64,000 bases of DNA, taken from assembly GCA_027449605.1 (NCBI GenBank), contig DAIDLH010000030.1:1-64000 (forward strand), given 5' to 3'. Position 1 is the stretch's first letter; the number at the start of each line of letters is the position of its first letter. Below are positions 34,881 to 43,405 of this stretch, piece by piece. This DNA comes from Candidatus Muproteobacteria bacterium. GTDB taxonomy: Bacteria; Pseudomonadota; Gammaproteobacteria; Acidiferrobacterales; Sulfurifustaceae. Position numbers and translations under genes: made by a program. The notes under the pieces are model-generated. The model ran no database searches. It had not been told where the DNA came from and worked only from the letters and a program-made list of their open reading frames with translations.

Positions 34881-35018
34881 TTTGCCGCAAAGACGCAAAG
34901 ATACTTGTTTTGTTGCGGCCCGGGGTGCAACGAAATTCGTTGCACCCGTTCGGCGGCGCGAATGTCCACTGGACATTCGCGAGAACCCCGCCTCACCCTT
35001 CGCGTCTCTGCGGCAGAT
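34881..35018. repeat. CGCAAAGACGC inverted repeat with nested hairpins (copy 3)
   Basis: Outer arms TTGCCGCAAAGACGC and GCGTCTCTGCGGCA enclose two extra hairpins: GGGTGCAACGAA/TTCGTTGCACCC (about 34923-34948) and CGAATGTCCA/TGGACATTCG (about 34959-34980). These inner stems are absent from the other two copies. Confidence 0.6.
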
Positions 35019-35031
35019 TATCATATAAATC

Positions 35032-36264
35032 ATGCAAACCGCTCTGGCCGATTTCATCCGCCAAACGCCGCAGGGCATCGAAGCCGATGCCGTGCTGCGC
35101 AGCTGCGTGCACTGCGGCATGTGCAACGCCACCTGCCCGACCTATCAGCTGCTGGGCGACGAGCTCGACGGACCGCGCGGGCGCATTTATCTCATCAAAC
35201 AGATGCTCGAAGGCGCGGACGTCACGCGCCATACGCTGACGCATCTCGACCGCTGCCTCACCTGCCGCAACTGCGAGACCACCTGTCCCTCGGGTGTGCA
35301 GTATCACAAGCTGCTGGATATCGGCCGCGATCTTGCGGAGCAGAGAGTCAACCGGAGCCGGTTCGACCGGCTGACGCGCTGGATATTGCGCGCCATCATT
35401 CCCTACCCGGCGCGGTTCACGCCGCTGTTGCGCCTGGGGCAGCTGCTCCGTCCGCTGTTGCCGTCGTTCCTGAAACGTTCCGTGCCGCCGCGCCGGACCG
35501 CGGCGCCGTGGCCGGCCACGGTGCATGCGCGCAAGATGCTTGTGCTCGAAGGCTGCGCGCAGCCGGCGATTTCGCCGAACATCAACGCCGCCGCGGCACG
35601 CGTCCTCGACCGGCTCGGCATCCGCCTGGTCGCGGCGTCCGGCGCCGGCTGTTGCGGCGCGGCGAGCCATCACACCTCGGGCGTGGAACAGGGCCTCGAT
35701 TTCGCGCGCCGCAACATCGACGCCTGGTGGCCGCATGTCGAGTCCGGCGCCGAAGCCATCGTCATGACCGCGAGCGGTTGTGGCGTGCACGTGAAGGAGT
35801 ATGGCCGGCTGCTGAGGAACGACCGCGCTTATGCCGCCAAGGCCAGAAGAATTTCGGAGCTTACGAAAGACATCAGTGAAATTCTGTCGCGCGAGGATTT
35901 GTCGAAACTGTCTTCAGGCGCAAAACCGGAACTGAAAGTCGCATTCCATTCCCCCTGTTCGCTGCAGCACGGACAGAAGCTGGGCGGCGTGGTGGAGAAA
36001 ATTCTGCGCGCCGCCGGTTTCGCGCTGGTGGCGGTGCCGGATGCGCACCTCTGCTGCGGTTCGGCGGGAACCTATTCGATTCTGCAACATGATCTGTCAC
36101 AGCGCTTGCTCAGGAACAAGCTGGCGGCGCTCGAATCCGGCCGGCCCGATGTCATCGCCACGGCCAACATCGGCTGTCTGGCGCATCTGCAAAGCGGAAC
36201 CGCGGTGCCGGTGCGACATTGGATCGAGATAGTGGATGACCGTGTTTCGGCGGGCGGGACATAG
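35032..36264 (+). CDS. glcF: Glycolate oxidase iron-sulfur subunit GlcF
   Basis: A 410-residue protein. Two 4Fe-4S motifs near the N-terminus are CVHCGMCNATCP and CLTCRNCETTCP; the C-terminal two-thirds has the paired CCG-type heterodisulfide-reductase motifs (GAGCCGAASHH, HLCCGSAGTY). With GlcD and GlcE it passes electrons from glycolate to the membrane. The partner genes glcE and glcD lie about 14 kb away on the other strand, so the complex is encoded in two places. Confidence 0.92.
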   Translation: MQTALADFIRQTPQGIEADAVLRSCVHCGMCNATCPTYQLLGDELDGPRGRIYLIKQMLEGADVTRHTLTHLDRCLTCRNCETTCPSGVQYHKLLDIGRDLAEQRVNRSRFDRLTRWILRAIIPYPARFTPLLRLGQLLRPLLPSFLKRSVPPRRTAAPWPATVHARKMLVLEGCAQPAISPNINAAAARVLDRLGIRLVAASGAGCCGAASHHTSGVEQGLDFARRNIDAWWPHVESGAEAIVMTASGCGVHVKEYGRLLRNDRAYAAKARRISELTKDISEILSREDLSKLSSGAKPELKVAFHSPCSLQHGQKLGGVVEKILRAAGFALVAVPDAHLCCGSAGTYSILQHDLSQRLLRNKLAALESGRPDVIATANIGCLAHLQSGTAVPVRHWIEIVDDRVSAGGT

Positions 36265-36398
36265 CCGCGTCTTCCGGGCCTGAACCGGCCGCCTCCGCGC
36301 CCGGCTTGCTTGCAAACCGCGCCGTGCGGCCGCATTTAAACTATATAAAAGAAGGGCGGCAATGCCCCAATGATTCGATGATTTATCAAGGAATGAGC

Positions 36399-36590
36399 AT
36401 GAAACTGTTTCTGGACAATCTGTTTTTTCTCGGCGCAATGGTCAGTCTGGCCGGTCTGGCGTGGGGCGCGTGGCTGGTGTTGCGCGAGTCCCTGGCCGGT
36501 GTTGTTTTCCCGGTTCACAGGAAATCCGGGTTGGCCGCGGCGTTCGTGACGAGCCTCGCACACCCCTTCCGTCGCGTCGCGCGCATCTGA
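36399..36590 (+). CDS. Small hypothetical membrane protein
   Basis: A 63-residue frame: MKLFLDNLFFLGAMVSLAG continues into a hydrophobic helix (about residues 7-30) and ends in a basic stretch HPFRRVARI. ATG 36399 is 6 bases from AAGGA; ATG 36393 is too close to that site. I recognise no family. Coding is plausible from the ribosome site and helix, but not proven. Confidence 0.45.
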   Translation: MKLFLDNLFFLGAMVSLAGLAWGAWLVLRESLAGVVFPVHRKSGLAAAFVTSLAHPFRRVARI

Positions 36591-36980
36591 CCTGACGAAT
36601 CGTCAGTCGCTGGTTTTCTTCCCGTCGTTGATCGCGGCGCCCGGTGACGTGCCCATGCCGGGCGAGGCGATTTGATCGGTTGTTTTTCCCGCCCCGGCCT
36701 TGGCGGAATTTTTCATTTTCACCAGGTAAAAATACGTTTCATTTTTGCCCGGATTGTTCTTGAGTCGCGCCACGTCTCCCGTTACATTGAGTGACGGAAT
36801 CCTGGACAGACAACAACGATCGTTCCCCCGCGTCACTCGGCAGCGGAGGAGTCCGGAAGAACCGGGATCCGGTTGCGTAGCGGTCGTCGGCGGATATTTT
36901 TGAGTGACCGCGCGAGATGGCGGCGCCGCCGGCGAAATAACGACAGATAGAATCTTCGTGAACAAGGACTAGGAGGCATC
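36591..36980. other. Gap of about 390 bases before tctC, no supported gene
   Basis: A 120-codon frame exists on the minus strand (36603-36965), but its composition (repeated Pro/Thr/Lys, no recognised motif, no clear ribosome site) does not look coding. The right end should hold the tctCBA promoter; I could not choose a convincing one. AGGAGG at 36971-36976 is the tctC ribosome site. Confidence 0.4.
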
Positions 36981-37985
36981 ATGCAACGCACTACTGTCAG
37001 AGCAGTTGTCGTCGCCACGGCCATGCTGGGATTGTCGGTTCCGGCGGCGGTCATGGCGGATTGGGAACCCACCAAGCCGGTCGAATTCGTCATCCCCGCC
37101 GGCACCGGCGGCGGCGCCGACCAGATGGCGCGCTTCGTTCAGGGGCTGGTCGCGAAACATAACCTGATGAAGCAGCCGATGGTGGTGGTGAACAAGTCGG
37201 GCGGCGCGGGCGGCGAGGGTTTCCTGTACGTCAAGGAAAGCAAGGGCGATCCGCACAAGATCATCATCACCCTGAGCAACCTGTTCACCACTCCGCTGGC
37301 GACGGGCATTCCGTTCAACTGGAAGGATCTCACGCCGGTCTAGATGCTCGCGCTCGACGAGTTCGTGCTGTGGGTCAACGCCGATTCGCCGTACAAGACC
37401 GCCAAGGAGTACTTGGCGGCGGTGAAGGCCGGCAATGACGGCCAGTTCAAGATGGCCGGCACCGGCTCCAAGCAGGAAGACCAGATCATCACGGTCGCGC
37501 TCGACAAATTCACCGGCAAGAAATTCACCTACGTTCCGTTCAAGGGCGGCGGCGACGTCGCGGTGCAGCTCGTCGGCGGTCACGTGGATTCCACCGTGAA
37601 CAATCCGATCGAGGCGGTGGCCCACTGGCGCGCCGGCAAGCTGCGTCCGCTGTGCGTGTTCGACGACAAGCGCATGCCGTACAAGCAAAAGGTCACCGAC
37701 ACCATGTCGTGGCACGACATCCCGACCTGCAAGGAAGCCGGCGTGAACGTCGACTACCTGATGCTGCGCGGCATCTTCATGCCCGGCGGCGTCAGCGCGG
37801 ACCAGGTCAACTTCTACGTCAACCTGTTCAAGAAGCTGCGCGCGCTGCCGGAATGGACTGAGTTCATGGAGAAGGGCTCGTTCAACCAGAGCTTCATGAC
37901 CGGCAAGGAATACGCCGATTGGGTGCAGAAGGCCGAGGAAACGCACAAGGTATTGATGAAGGACGCCGGGTTCCTGGCCAAGTAA
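36981..37985 (+). pseudogene. tctC: TctC-type solute-binding protein interrupted by an in-frame TAG
   Basis: A single frame runs 36981-37985 with one stop, TAG at 37341-37343. Before it come a signal peptide (to VMA) and WEPTKPVEFVIPAGTGGGADQMAR. After it the fold continues without loss (MLALDEFVLWVNADSPYKTAKEY, YVPFKGGGDVAVQLVGGHVDS, to FLAK). Length and order fit the tripartite tricarboxylate transporter periplasmic receptor. AGGAGG precedes the start. One base change would repair it, so it is a recent nonsense mutation, an amber readthrough case, or a sequence error. Confidence 0.85.
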
Positions 37986-38064
37986 CGGGGCCGGGCGGGG
38001 ACCGCGATCCGGTTTCCGCCCTGTTTTTCCCGACCGGTCATGACGGCCGGTCGAGGGGGAGCGG

Positions 38065-38580
38065 ATGCACGATAGCGAGCACGCGGACGAAGCCAGTCGG
38101 CGCGGCGTCTCCACCAAGGCGGTGGAGATGGTCGTGGCCGCGATCATCTTCGGACTCGGCCTGGTGGTGGTCTTCGACAGCCGGCGCGTCGGCGCCGGCT
38201 GGGCCGACGACGGTCCGCAGGCGGGTTATTTCCCTTTTTATATAGGTCTGATTCTCTGCGCCGCCAGCGCGTGGACGCTGCTGCGCGCGGCGTTTTCCGA
38301 TCACGCCGCCGGCGGGGTGTTCGTCAGCCGCAGGAAACTGCGGCTGGTGATGTCGGTGTTCGTTCCGTCGCTGATATACGTCATCGCCATCTACTTCATC
38401 GGCATCTACGTGTCGTCCGCCGTCTTCATCGGCGCGTTCATGTACTGGCACGGCCGGTTCCCGTGGATCAAGATCATCCCGGTCAGCCTGCTGGTGCCGG
38501 TGTCCATGTTCCTGCTGTTCGAGGTGTGGTTTCTGGTGCCCCTGCCCAAGGGCCCGCTGGAGGCGCTGATCGGTTATTGA
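38065..38580 (+). CDS. tctB: TctB-type small membrane subunit
   Basis: A 171-residue protein with four predicted helices (about residues 20-40, 56-74, 92-115 and 130-160). The segment ADDGPQAGYFPFYIGLILCAASAW is typical of TctB. It is the small permease subunit of the tripartite tricarboxylate transporter, between tctC and tctA in the standard order. The helices and the PFYIG motif support the assignment; the substrate cannot be read from sequence. Confidence 0.85.
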   Translation: MHDSEHADEASRRGVSTKAVEMVVAAIIFGLGLVVVFDSRRVGAGWADDGPQAGYFPFYIGLILCAASAWTLLRAAFSDHAAGGVFVSRRKLRLVMSVFVPSLIYVIAIYFIGIYVSSAVFIGAFMYWHGRFPWIKIIPVSLLVPVSMFLLFEVWFLVPLPKGPLEALIGY

Positions 38581-38695
38581 CGACGCGGCCCGGTTTGCCG
38601 CGACGCTGAATTCGTCTTGAAATGTTTCACGAAACACCGAGAACTCGCGGAGACATGCATCCGCCGTCCGTCGCGAGGGGAGGGGAGGCCGAGAC

Positions 38696-40222
38696 GTGGA
38701 AGAATTCAACAGCCTGATGCAGGGCTTCAGCGTCGCGCTCACGTATCACAATCTGCTGTTCATGCTGGTCGGCATCCTGCTCGGCGTGCTCATCGGCGTG
38801 CTGCCCGGTCTCGGCGGCGCCAACGGCGTGGCGATCCTGCTGCCGCTCACGTTCACCATGCCGCCGACCAGCGCCATCATCATGCTGTCGTGCATCTATT
38901 GGGGCGCGCTGTTCGGCGGCGCGATCACTTCCATCCTGTTCAATATTCCGGGCGAGCCGTGGTCGGTGGCGACCACCTTCGACGGCCATCCGATGGCCAA
39001 GAACGGCCGCGCCGGCGAGGCGCTGACCGCGGCGTTCACGTCGTCCTTCGTCGGCGCCCTGTTCGCGGTCATCATGATCACGTTCCTGGCGCCGCTGGTG
39101 GCGAAATTCTCGTTGAAGTTCGGACCGCCGGAATTTTTCGCGGTGCAACTGCTCACGTTTTGCAGTTTCGTCGGTCTCGGCAAGGGCCATCCGGCCAAGA
39201 CCATTTCCGCCATGATGCTCGGTTTCGCGCTGGCCGCGGTCGGGCTCGACACCGTGACCGGCACGCTGCGCATGACCTTCGGCACCAGCGAGCTGCTGCG
39301 CGGTTTCGACTTCCTGATCGCCGTCATCGGCCTGTTCGGCATCGGCGAGATCCTGCTGACCATGGAAGAAGGGCTGGCGTTCAAGGGCGTGCACGCGCGC
39401 ATCAACCCGCGCGTGGTGCTTCAGACCTGGGCGCAGTTGCCGAAATACTGGCTCACGGCGTTGCGCGCCACCCTGATCGGCTGCTGGATGGGCATCACCC
39501 CCGGCGGCGCGACGCCGGCGTCGTTCATGAGTTACGGCATCGCCAAGCGCTTTTCCAGGACCGGCGAGAAATTCGGCACCGGCGAGATCGAGGGCGTGGT
39601 CGCGCCGGAAACTGCGGCGCACGCCGCCGGCACCAGCGCGCTGCTGCCGATGCTGACGCTCGGCATTCCCGGTTCGCCGACCTCGGCGGTGCTGCTTGGC
39701 GGCCTGCTGATCTGGGGACTCCAGCCCGGGCCGCTGTTGTTCGTGGAGCAGAAGGAGTTCGTGTGGGGCCTGATCGCGAGCATGTACATCGGCAACATCG
39801 CCGGCCTGCTGATCGTGCTGACCACGGTGCCGTGGTGGGCGGCGATCCTGCGCGTGCCGTTCTCCATCATCGCCCCGGTGATCGTGGTGATTTGCGCCAT
39901 CGGCGCCTACACGGTGCATAATGCGATGCTGGACGTGATGCTGATGCTGGTGTTCGGCGTCGTCGGTTACGTGTTCAAAAAGCTGGATTACCCGCTGGCG
40001 CCGATGGTGCTGGCGCTGGTGCTGGGCGACATGGCGGAAAGCTCGTTCCGCCAGTCGATGCTGCTGTCGCGCGGCGACGTTTCGATCTTCTGGTCGAATG
40101 GCCTGGTCGGCGGCATCTGCGGCCTGGCGCTGCTGATGCTGTTCTGGCCGGTGATTTCGAAGCTGCTCGCGCGGCTGCGCCGCGGCAACAACGAGCTGGA
40201 CGAAGCCCGTCCGGTGGAATAA
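38696..40222 (+). CDS. tctA: TctA-type large permease subunit
   Basis: A 508-residue polytopic protein. GVLPGLGGANGVAILLPLTF and TPGGATPASFMSYGIAKRFS (here GITPGGATPASF) are the two inverted-repeat TctA motifs; NIPGEPWSVATTFDGHPMAKNG and HAAGTSALLPMLTLGIPGSPTSAVLLGG are also diagnostic and are cited in part. GTG 38696 follows GGGGAGG. It forms the sodium- or proton-coupled channel of the transporter. The neighbourhood suggests a C2-C3 carboxylate substrate, but this is only an inference. Confidence 0.93.
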   Translation: MEEFNSLMQGFSVALTYHNLLFMLVGILLGVLIGVLPGLGGANGVAILLPLTFTMPPTSAIIMLSCIYWGALFGGAITSILFNIPGEPWSVATTFDGHPMAKNGRAGEALTAAFTSSFVGALFAVIMITFLAPLVAKFSLKFGPPEFFAVQLLTFCSFVGLGKGHPAKTISAMMLGFALAAVGLDTVTGTLRMTFGTSELLRGFDFLIAVIGLFGIGEILLTMEEGLAFKGVHARINPRVVLQTWAQLPKYWLTALRATLIGCWMGITPGGATPASFMSYGIAKRFSRTGEKFGTGEIEGVVAPETAAHAAGTSALLPMLTLGIPGSPTSAVLLGGLLIWGLQPGPLLFVEQKEFVWGLIASMYIGNIAGLLIVLTTVPWWAAILRVPFSIIAPVIVVICAIGAYTVHNAMLDVMLMLVFGVVGYVFKKLDYPLAPMVLALVLGDMAESSFRQSMLLSRGDVSIFWSNGLVGGICGLALLMLFWPVISKLLARLRRGNNELDEARPVE

Positions 40223-40237
40223 GGAGGAAAGACCGTC

Positions 40238-41071
40238 ATGCCGGTGATCGCCATGAATCAGGAGATGGGTTCGCAGGGAAAATACGTCGCCGAGAAGCTG
40301 GCCGAGGAGCTGGGACTGGAGATCGTGCGTCACGAGATCATGGATCACGTGGCCGAGAAGATGCACCTGCGCAAGAGCATGCTGCAACGTTTCCTCGAGG
40401 GCAAGGCCGGCATGATCGAGCGTTGGGGCACCGACGAAGCCAGCCTGGCGCTGTTCAAGGTCGAGGAGATACTGGCGCTGGCGGCCAAGGGCAACGTGAT
40501 CATCCGCGGCTGGGGCGCCACGCACGTGTTGCGCCCGATCCCGCACATCCCCTGCGTGCGCGTCGGCGCGCCGTTCCGGACGCGCGTGAAATGGCTCATG
40601 ACCTGCCTTGGCACCGACGACGAGGACATGGTCGCCGAGGAGATCCGTCACAGCGACGCGGCGCACCGCGCCAACATGCAGCACCAGTTCGGCGTGACCT
40701 GGGGCGAGCCGATGCAGTACGACCTCACGCTCAACACCGAACGCCTGACGGTGGCGAGCTGCGTCGAGCAGATCAAGCAGCTGCTGAAGCGGCCGGAGTT
40801 CGAGGAGACGCCGGCGTCGCGCGCCAAGCTGGCGAACCTGACGCTCGAATATCACGTGCGCGCGGCGCTGCGCGCCAATCCCCGGACCGCCGACGTGAAG
40901 ATATCGATCAGCGCCGAGAGCGGCAAGCTGACGCTCGAAGGCATCGCCGTCGACGCCGAGGAGCGCCACGCCATCGCCGAGAAGGTTGCCGCCGTGCCCG
41001 GCGTGAAGAGCACGGACAACAAGCTGCGGATCATGAAGTATCCCCAGATTTTTCCGGCGTCCAAGACCTAG
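40238..41071 (+). CDS. Cytidylate kinase-like protein with C-terminal BON domain
   Basis: A 277-residue protein. Residues 1-190 look like the cytidylate kinase-like family (IAMNQEMGSQGKYVAEKLAEELGLEIV, GNVIIRGWGATHVLRPIPHIPCVRV), with GSQGKYVAEKL at the P-loop position rather than a classic GxxGxGKS/T. Residues 200-270 match a BON domain (VRAALRANPRTADVKISIS, LTLEGIAVDAEERHAIAEKVAAVPGV). AAGGAGG precedes ATG 40238, 15 bases after tctA, so it is part of the transporter operon. The role is unknown; the mix of a nucleotide-kinase-like fold with a BON domain suggests regulation rather than CMP metabolism. Confidence 0.8.
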   Translation: MPVIAMNQEMGSQGKYVAEKLAEELGLEIVRHEIMDHVAEKMHLRKSMLQRFLEGKAGMIERWGTDEASLALFKVEEILALAAKGNVIIRGWGATHVLRPIPHIPCVRVGAPFRTRVKWLMTCLGTDDEDMVAEEIRHSDAAHRANMQHQFGVTWGEPMQYDLTLNTERLTVASCVEQIKQLLKRPEFEETPASRAKLANLTLEYHVRAALRANPRTADVKISISAESGKLTLEGIAVDAEERHAIAEKVAAVPGVKSTDNKLRIMKYPQIFPASKT

Positions 41072-41236
41072 CAGGTTGCTGAAAAAGTCCGTTCATGCTT
41101 CGACAAGCTCAGCACGAACGGACTGTGACAACAACAACTCAAAAACTTGGCCGTTCGCCCTGAGCCTGTCGAAGCCTGTCCTGAGCGGAGTCGAAGGGGG
41201 TGAACGGCCGGAAGAGAAGCGTTTTTCAGCAACCTG
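41072..41236. repeat. Element with CAGGTTGCTGAAAAA inverted ends
   Basis: Perfect 15-bp terminal inverted repeats (CAGGTTGCTGAAAAA / TTTTTCAGCAACCTG) enclose about 135 bases containing TTCGACAAGCTCAGCACGAACGG-type units (by type) in opposite orientations. It has the form of a small non-autonomous mobile element. Part of the inner unit recurs at 51640. Confidence 0.65.
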
Positions 41237-41281
41237 TCAGGAACGTCTTGATTTTTCCTCTCGTTTCGCAAGAATCGGCCA

Positions 41282-41626
41282 ATGGCCCGACTGACGAAAG
41301 CATTGAACGCCTGGGGAACTCCCGATTTCGATAGCGTCCTCAAGAAGGAAATCGAACAACTGGGCGCCGGGCATCTTCCCTTGCAGCAGGGTTTGTCGAC
41401 CGGCAGCTACGCCCTGGACAACAAACTGCAGGCGATGGTCATCAGCGTTTCCGAGGACGCCGGATTCATACACGCCAAGGCAGGAATTTTCTATGCGGGA
41501 ATTCTCACCGGCTGCGCCTGCGCCGACGATCCCACGCCGGTCAACGAGGAAAGCGAGTACTGCGTGGTGCAACTCGACATCAATAAATCGACGGCCGAGA
41601 CGACGATCGTCCTTCTGGCGGAATGA
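41282..41626 (+). CDS. Hypothetical protein, 114 residues
   Basis: A soluble, acidic protein: LTKALNAWGTPDFDSVLKKEIEQLG, then a beta-rich C-terminal half with AGFIHAKAGIFYAGILTGCACADDP and EYCVVQLDINKSTAETTIVLL. Two or three Cys (CAC, then EYC) could bind metal. I do not recognise the family. The codon pattern resembles the neighbours. The ribosome site is weak. It lies between two repeat elements. Confidence 0.6.
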   Translation: MARLTKALNAWGTPDFDSVLKKEIEQLGAGHLPLQQGLSTGSYALDNKLQAMVISVSEDAGFIHAKAGIFYAGILTGCACADDPTPVNEESEYCVVQLDINKSTAETTIVLLAE

Positions 41627-41684
41627 TACCAATCCCGGTCGGTCCGAACCGACCGATGCCGGCCGCCGGATTCCCGCGTTGCGG

Positions 41685-41852
41685 CTAGAGCCTATCTCAA
41701 AATTAAATTCCCTCCCCCTTGATGGGGGAGGGGCAGGGTGGGGGTGAGAAATGTCGCCGGAAAATTCAGCGCTGTGTTCCGTTTGATTTTTGCCCCTCCC
41801 CCTAACCCCCTCCCGCGAGGGGAGGGGGAAATGATTTTGAGATAGGTTCTAG
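41685..41852. mobile_element. MITE-like element with 19-bp inverted ends and CTAG flanks
   Basis: Left end CTAGAGCCTATCTCAAAAT and right end ATTTTGAGATAGGTTCTAG are inverted copies with one mismatch. The four terminal bases CTAG at both ends fit a YTAR target duplication as made by IS5-group transposases. The interior contains two GC-rich stems (CCCCCTTGATGGGGG and CCCTCCCGCGAGGGGAGGG). It encodes nothing. A lone half-end, AGAACCTATCTCAAAA, occurs at 42659-42674. Confidence 0.6.
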
Positions 41853-42046
41853 CCAAAATGCATTGACGCCGGCCAAAATCGTCAGACAGGCTCAGGTCTT
41901 TTCGCGGCGTTTGTATTTTTGCCATGGTTAATAAAGAATTGAACCCGCCGTAAAAAACAGAAAGACGGAAAAGCAATAAAAGAGATGCGCCTTCTTTCGA
42001 TCCTCCGGGCGCATGCATAACAACCTCTAAACCTCAGGAGACCACA

Positions 42047-42619
42047 ATGCCAGCACTGACCCGAGTTGTGAGCGGCGTGATCACGATCGCCGCGGCGTTT
42101 GCATGGACCGTGAATGTCCACGCGGCCGGCGCGAAGAAAGCGCCCACCGACAAGCAGTTGATCAAAAGCGCCATGTCCGCGGCGCCGGCCAAGGTGGCCA
42201 AGGGCGCCGCCATCGTCGTCATGGAGGCGGACGGCAAGATGCGCACGCTGCGCGAAGGAACGAACGGCTTCACCTGCATGCCGGACAATCCGGCGACCCC
42301 CGGTCCCGATCCCATGTGCATGGACAAGAACGCCATGGAGTGGGCCCACGCGTGGATCGGGCACAAGCCGCCGGCCGCCGGCAAGATCGGTTTCATGTAC
42401 ATGCTCTCGGGCGGAACCGACGCCAGCAATACCGACCCGTACGCGACCAAGCCTGACGCCAAGAATCACTGGATCAAAACCGGACCGCACGTCATGGTCG
42501 TCGGCGCCGATCCGAGCTTCTACGATCAATATCCTAAGAGCCCGGACCCCGACACGAAAGTTCCCTACGTGATGTGGGCCGGCACGCCGTACCAGCACCT
42601 GATGGCGCCGGTGAAGTAA
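42047..42619 (+). CDS. Secreted hypothetical protein, 190 residues
   Basis: An N-terminal signal peptide (VVSGVITIAAAFAWTVNVHAAG) precedes a soluble domain with IVVMEADGKMRTLREGTNGFTCMPDNP, PDPMCMDKNAMEWAHAWIGHKPP, and a late KTGPHVMVVGADPSFYDQYP (cited by segment). Two Cys, several Met and His residues could bind metal or form a disulfide. Similar uncharacterised secreted proteins occur widely in proteobacteria. A CTCAGGAGACCACA ribosome site supports ATG 42047. The function is unknown. Confidence 0.75.
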   Translation: MPALTRVVSGVITIAAAFAWTVNVHAAGAKKAPTDKQLIKSAMSAAPAKVAKGAAIVVMEADGKMRTLREGTNGFTCMPDNPATPGPDPMCMDKNAMEWAHAWIGHKPPAAGKIGFMYMLSGGTDASNTDPYATKPDAKNHWIKTGPHVMVVGADPSFYDQYPKSPDPDTKVPYVMWAGTPYQHLMAPVK

Positions 42620-42658
42620 GCGAAGAAAGCATACGAAAACGGGCGGGGCTGGTTTTCC

Positions 42659-42674
42659 AGAACCTATCTCAAAA
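42659..42674. repeat. Solo end of the 41685 MITE-like element
   Basis: AGAACCTATCTCAAAA matches 15 of 16 bases at the left end and all 16 at the inverse of the right end of the element at 41685-41852. No partner end was found nearby. Confidence 0.5.
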
Positions 42675-42862
42675 ACCGTAGGGCACGCCCTGCGCACCAA
42701 TCCACAGCCTGAACGGAGCCACTGGTGCGTGGACGCTTCCTACGATAGATGGAAGCCGTCAATGCCGACAATGACGTGCAAAACGTGTATGCGGGACTGG
42801 CGGGATGAGCCGGGATATCATCTGAAAACCCTGAAATTATTCCGGTTGCGTACTGGTAATTG

Positions 42863-43075
42863 TCAGGCAAGCATCAGACGGTGGCCCCGCGGCGCGGGAA
42901 TGGGTTTGCCAAGTTCTCGTGCCGTATCGAGCCACAACTGAATGGCATCGTTGACGTTTTTCAGCGCTGACTCCTGCGTATCGCCATGCGCCGTGCAGCC
43001 GGGCAGCTCGGGGACCTCGGCGATGAAGGTATTATCTTCGTTGCTCCAGTAGAGAATGATTTCGTATTTCTGCAT
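42863..43075 (-). CDS. hicB: HicB-family antitoxin
   Basis: A 70-residue protein starting MQKYEIILYWSNEDNTFIAEVPELPGC, the HicB partial RNase H-like fold (EVPELPGCTAHGDT). The short C-terminus has no clear DNA-binding domain, as in the short HicB class (DUF1902-like/UPF0150). It overlaps the HicA-like gene by one base, and the toxin gene comes first. It should neutralise the mRNA interferase HicA. Confidence 0.85.
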   Translation of the reverse strand: MQKYEIILYWSNEDNTFIAEVPELPGCTAHGDTQESALKNVNDAIQLWLDTARELGKPIPAPRGHRLMLA

Positions 43076-43329
43076 CAGTCGTTGCCTCCGAGCTTGTATC
43101 GGGTGATTACCGCTCTTGCTTGCCGGACTTGATACGCCTTGGCCTTGTTCCCGTCGCGTTGCAGGTTGAGCAACTCTTCCACGCCTTGTCTGTGGAAGAT
43201 ATGGTGACTTCCACGCGTTCGTTCTTCAAAGCCCAAATGCCGCAATAGCTGGCACAGGTCGTTAAAGGCAATATTGTGGTCGGAAGCACCATTCAATACT
43301 TGAGATAAAAGTTTATCTTGTTTCCCCAT
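43075..43329 (-). CDS. hicA: HicA-like mRNA interferase toxin
   Basis: An 84-residue protein. The dsRNA-binding-like HicA core is visible: DLCQLLRHLGFEERTRGSHHIFHRQG, with the catalytic His in GSHHIF and the C-terminal helix AYQVRQARAVI. It is somewhat longer at the N-terminus than the minimal HicA. It is coupled to hicB and lies amid repeats and a gene remnant, typical of a mobile toxin-antitoxin cassette. Confidence 0.85.
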   Translation of the reverse strand: MGKQDKLLSQVLNGASDHNIAFNDLCQLLRHLGFEERTRGSHHIFHRQGVEELLNLQRDGNKAKAYQVRQARAVITRYKLGGND

Positions 43330-43405
43330 CCCGTGGTTTTCCTCAATTTAACCCTGAAAAAACAGGCAGCTAAGGCTAATCCAGGCATTGATAGCTGGCA
43401 ACCCT

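Noticed and set aside
36603-36965. 120-codon minus-strand frame before tctC
   Set aside because: No motif, no clear ribosome site, and composition unlike neighbouring genes.
38627-40969. 780-codon minus-strand frame across tctA and the kinase-BON gene
   Set aside because: Low-complexity Arg/His/Gln composition mirrors the plus-strand codon bias; tctA is well conserved on the plus strand.
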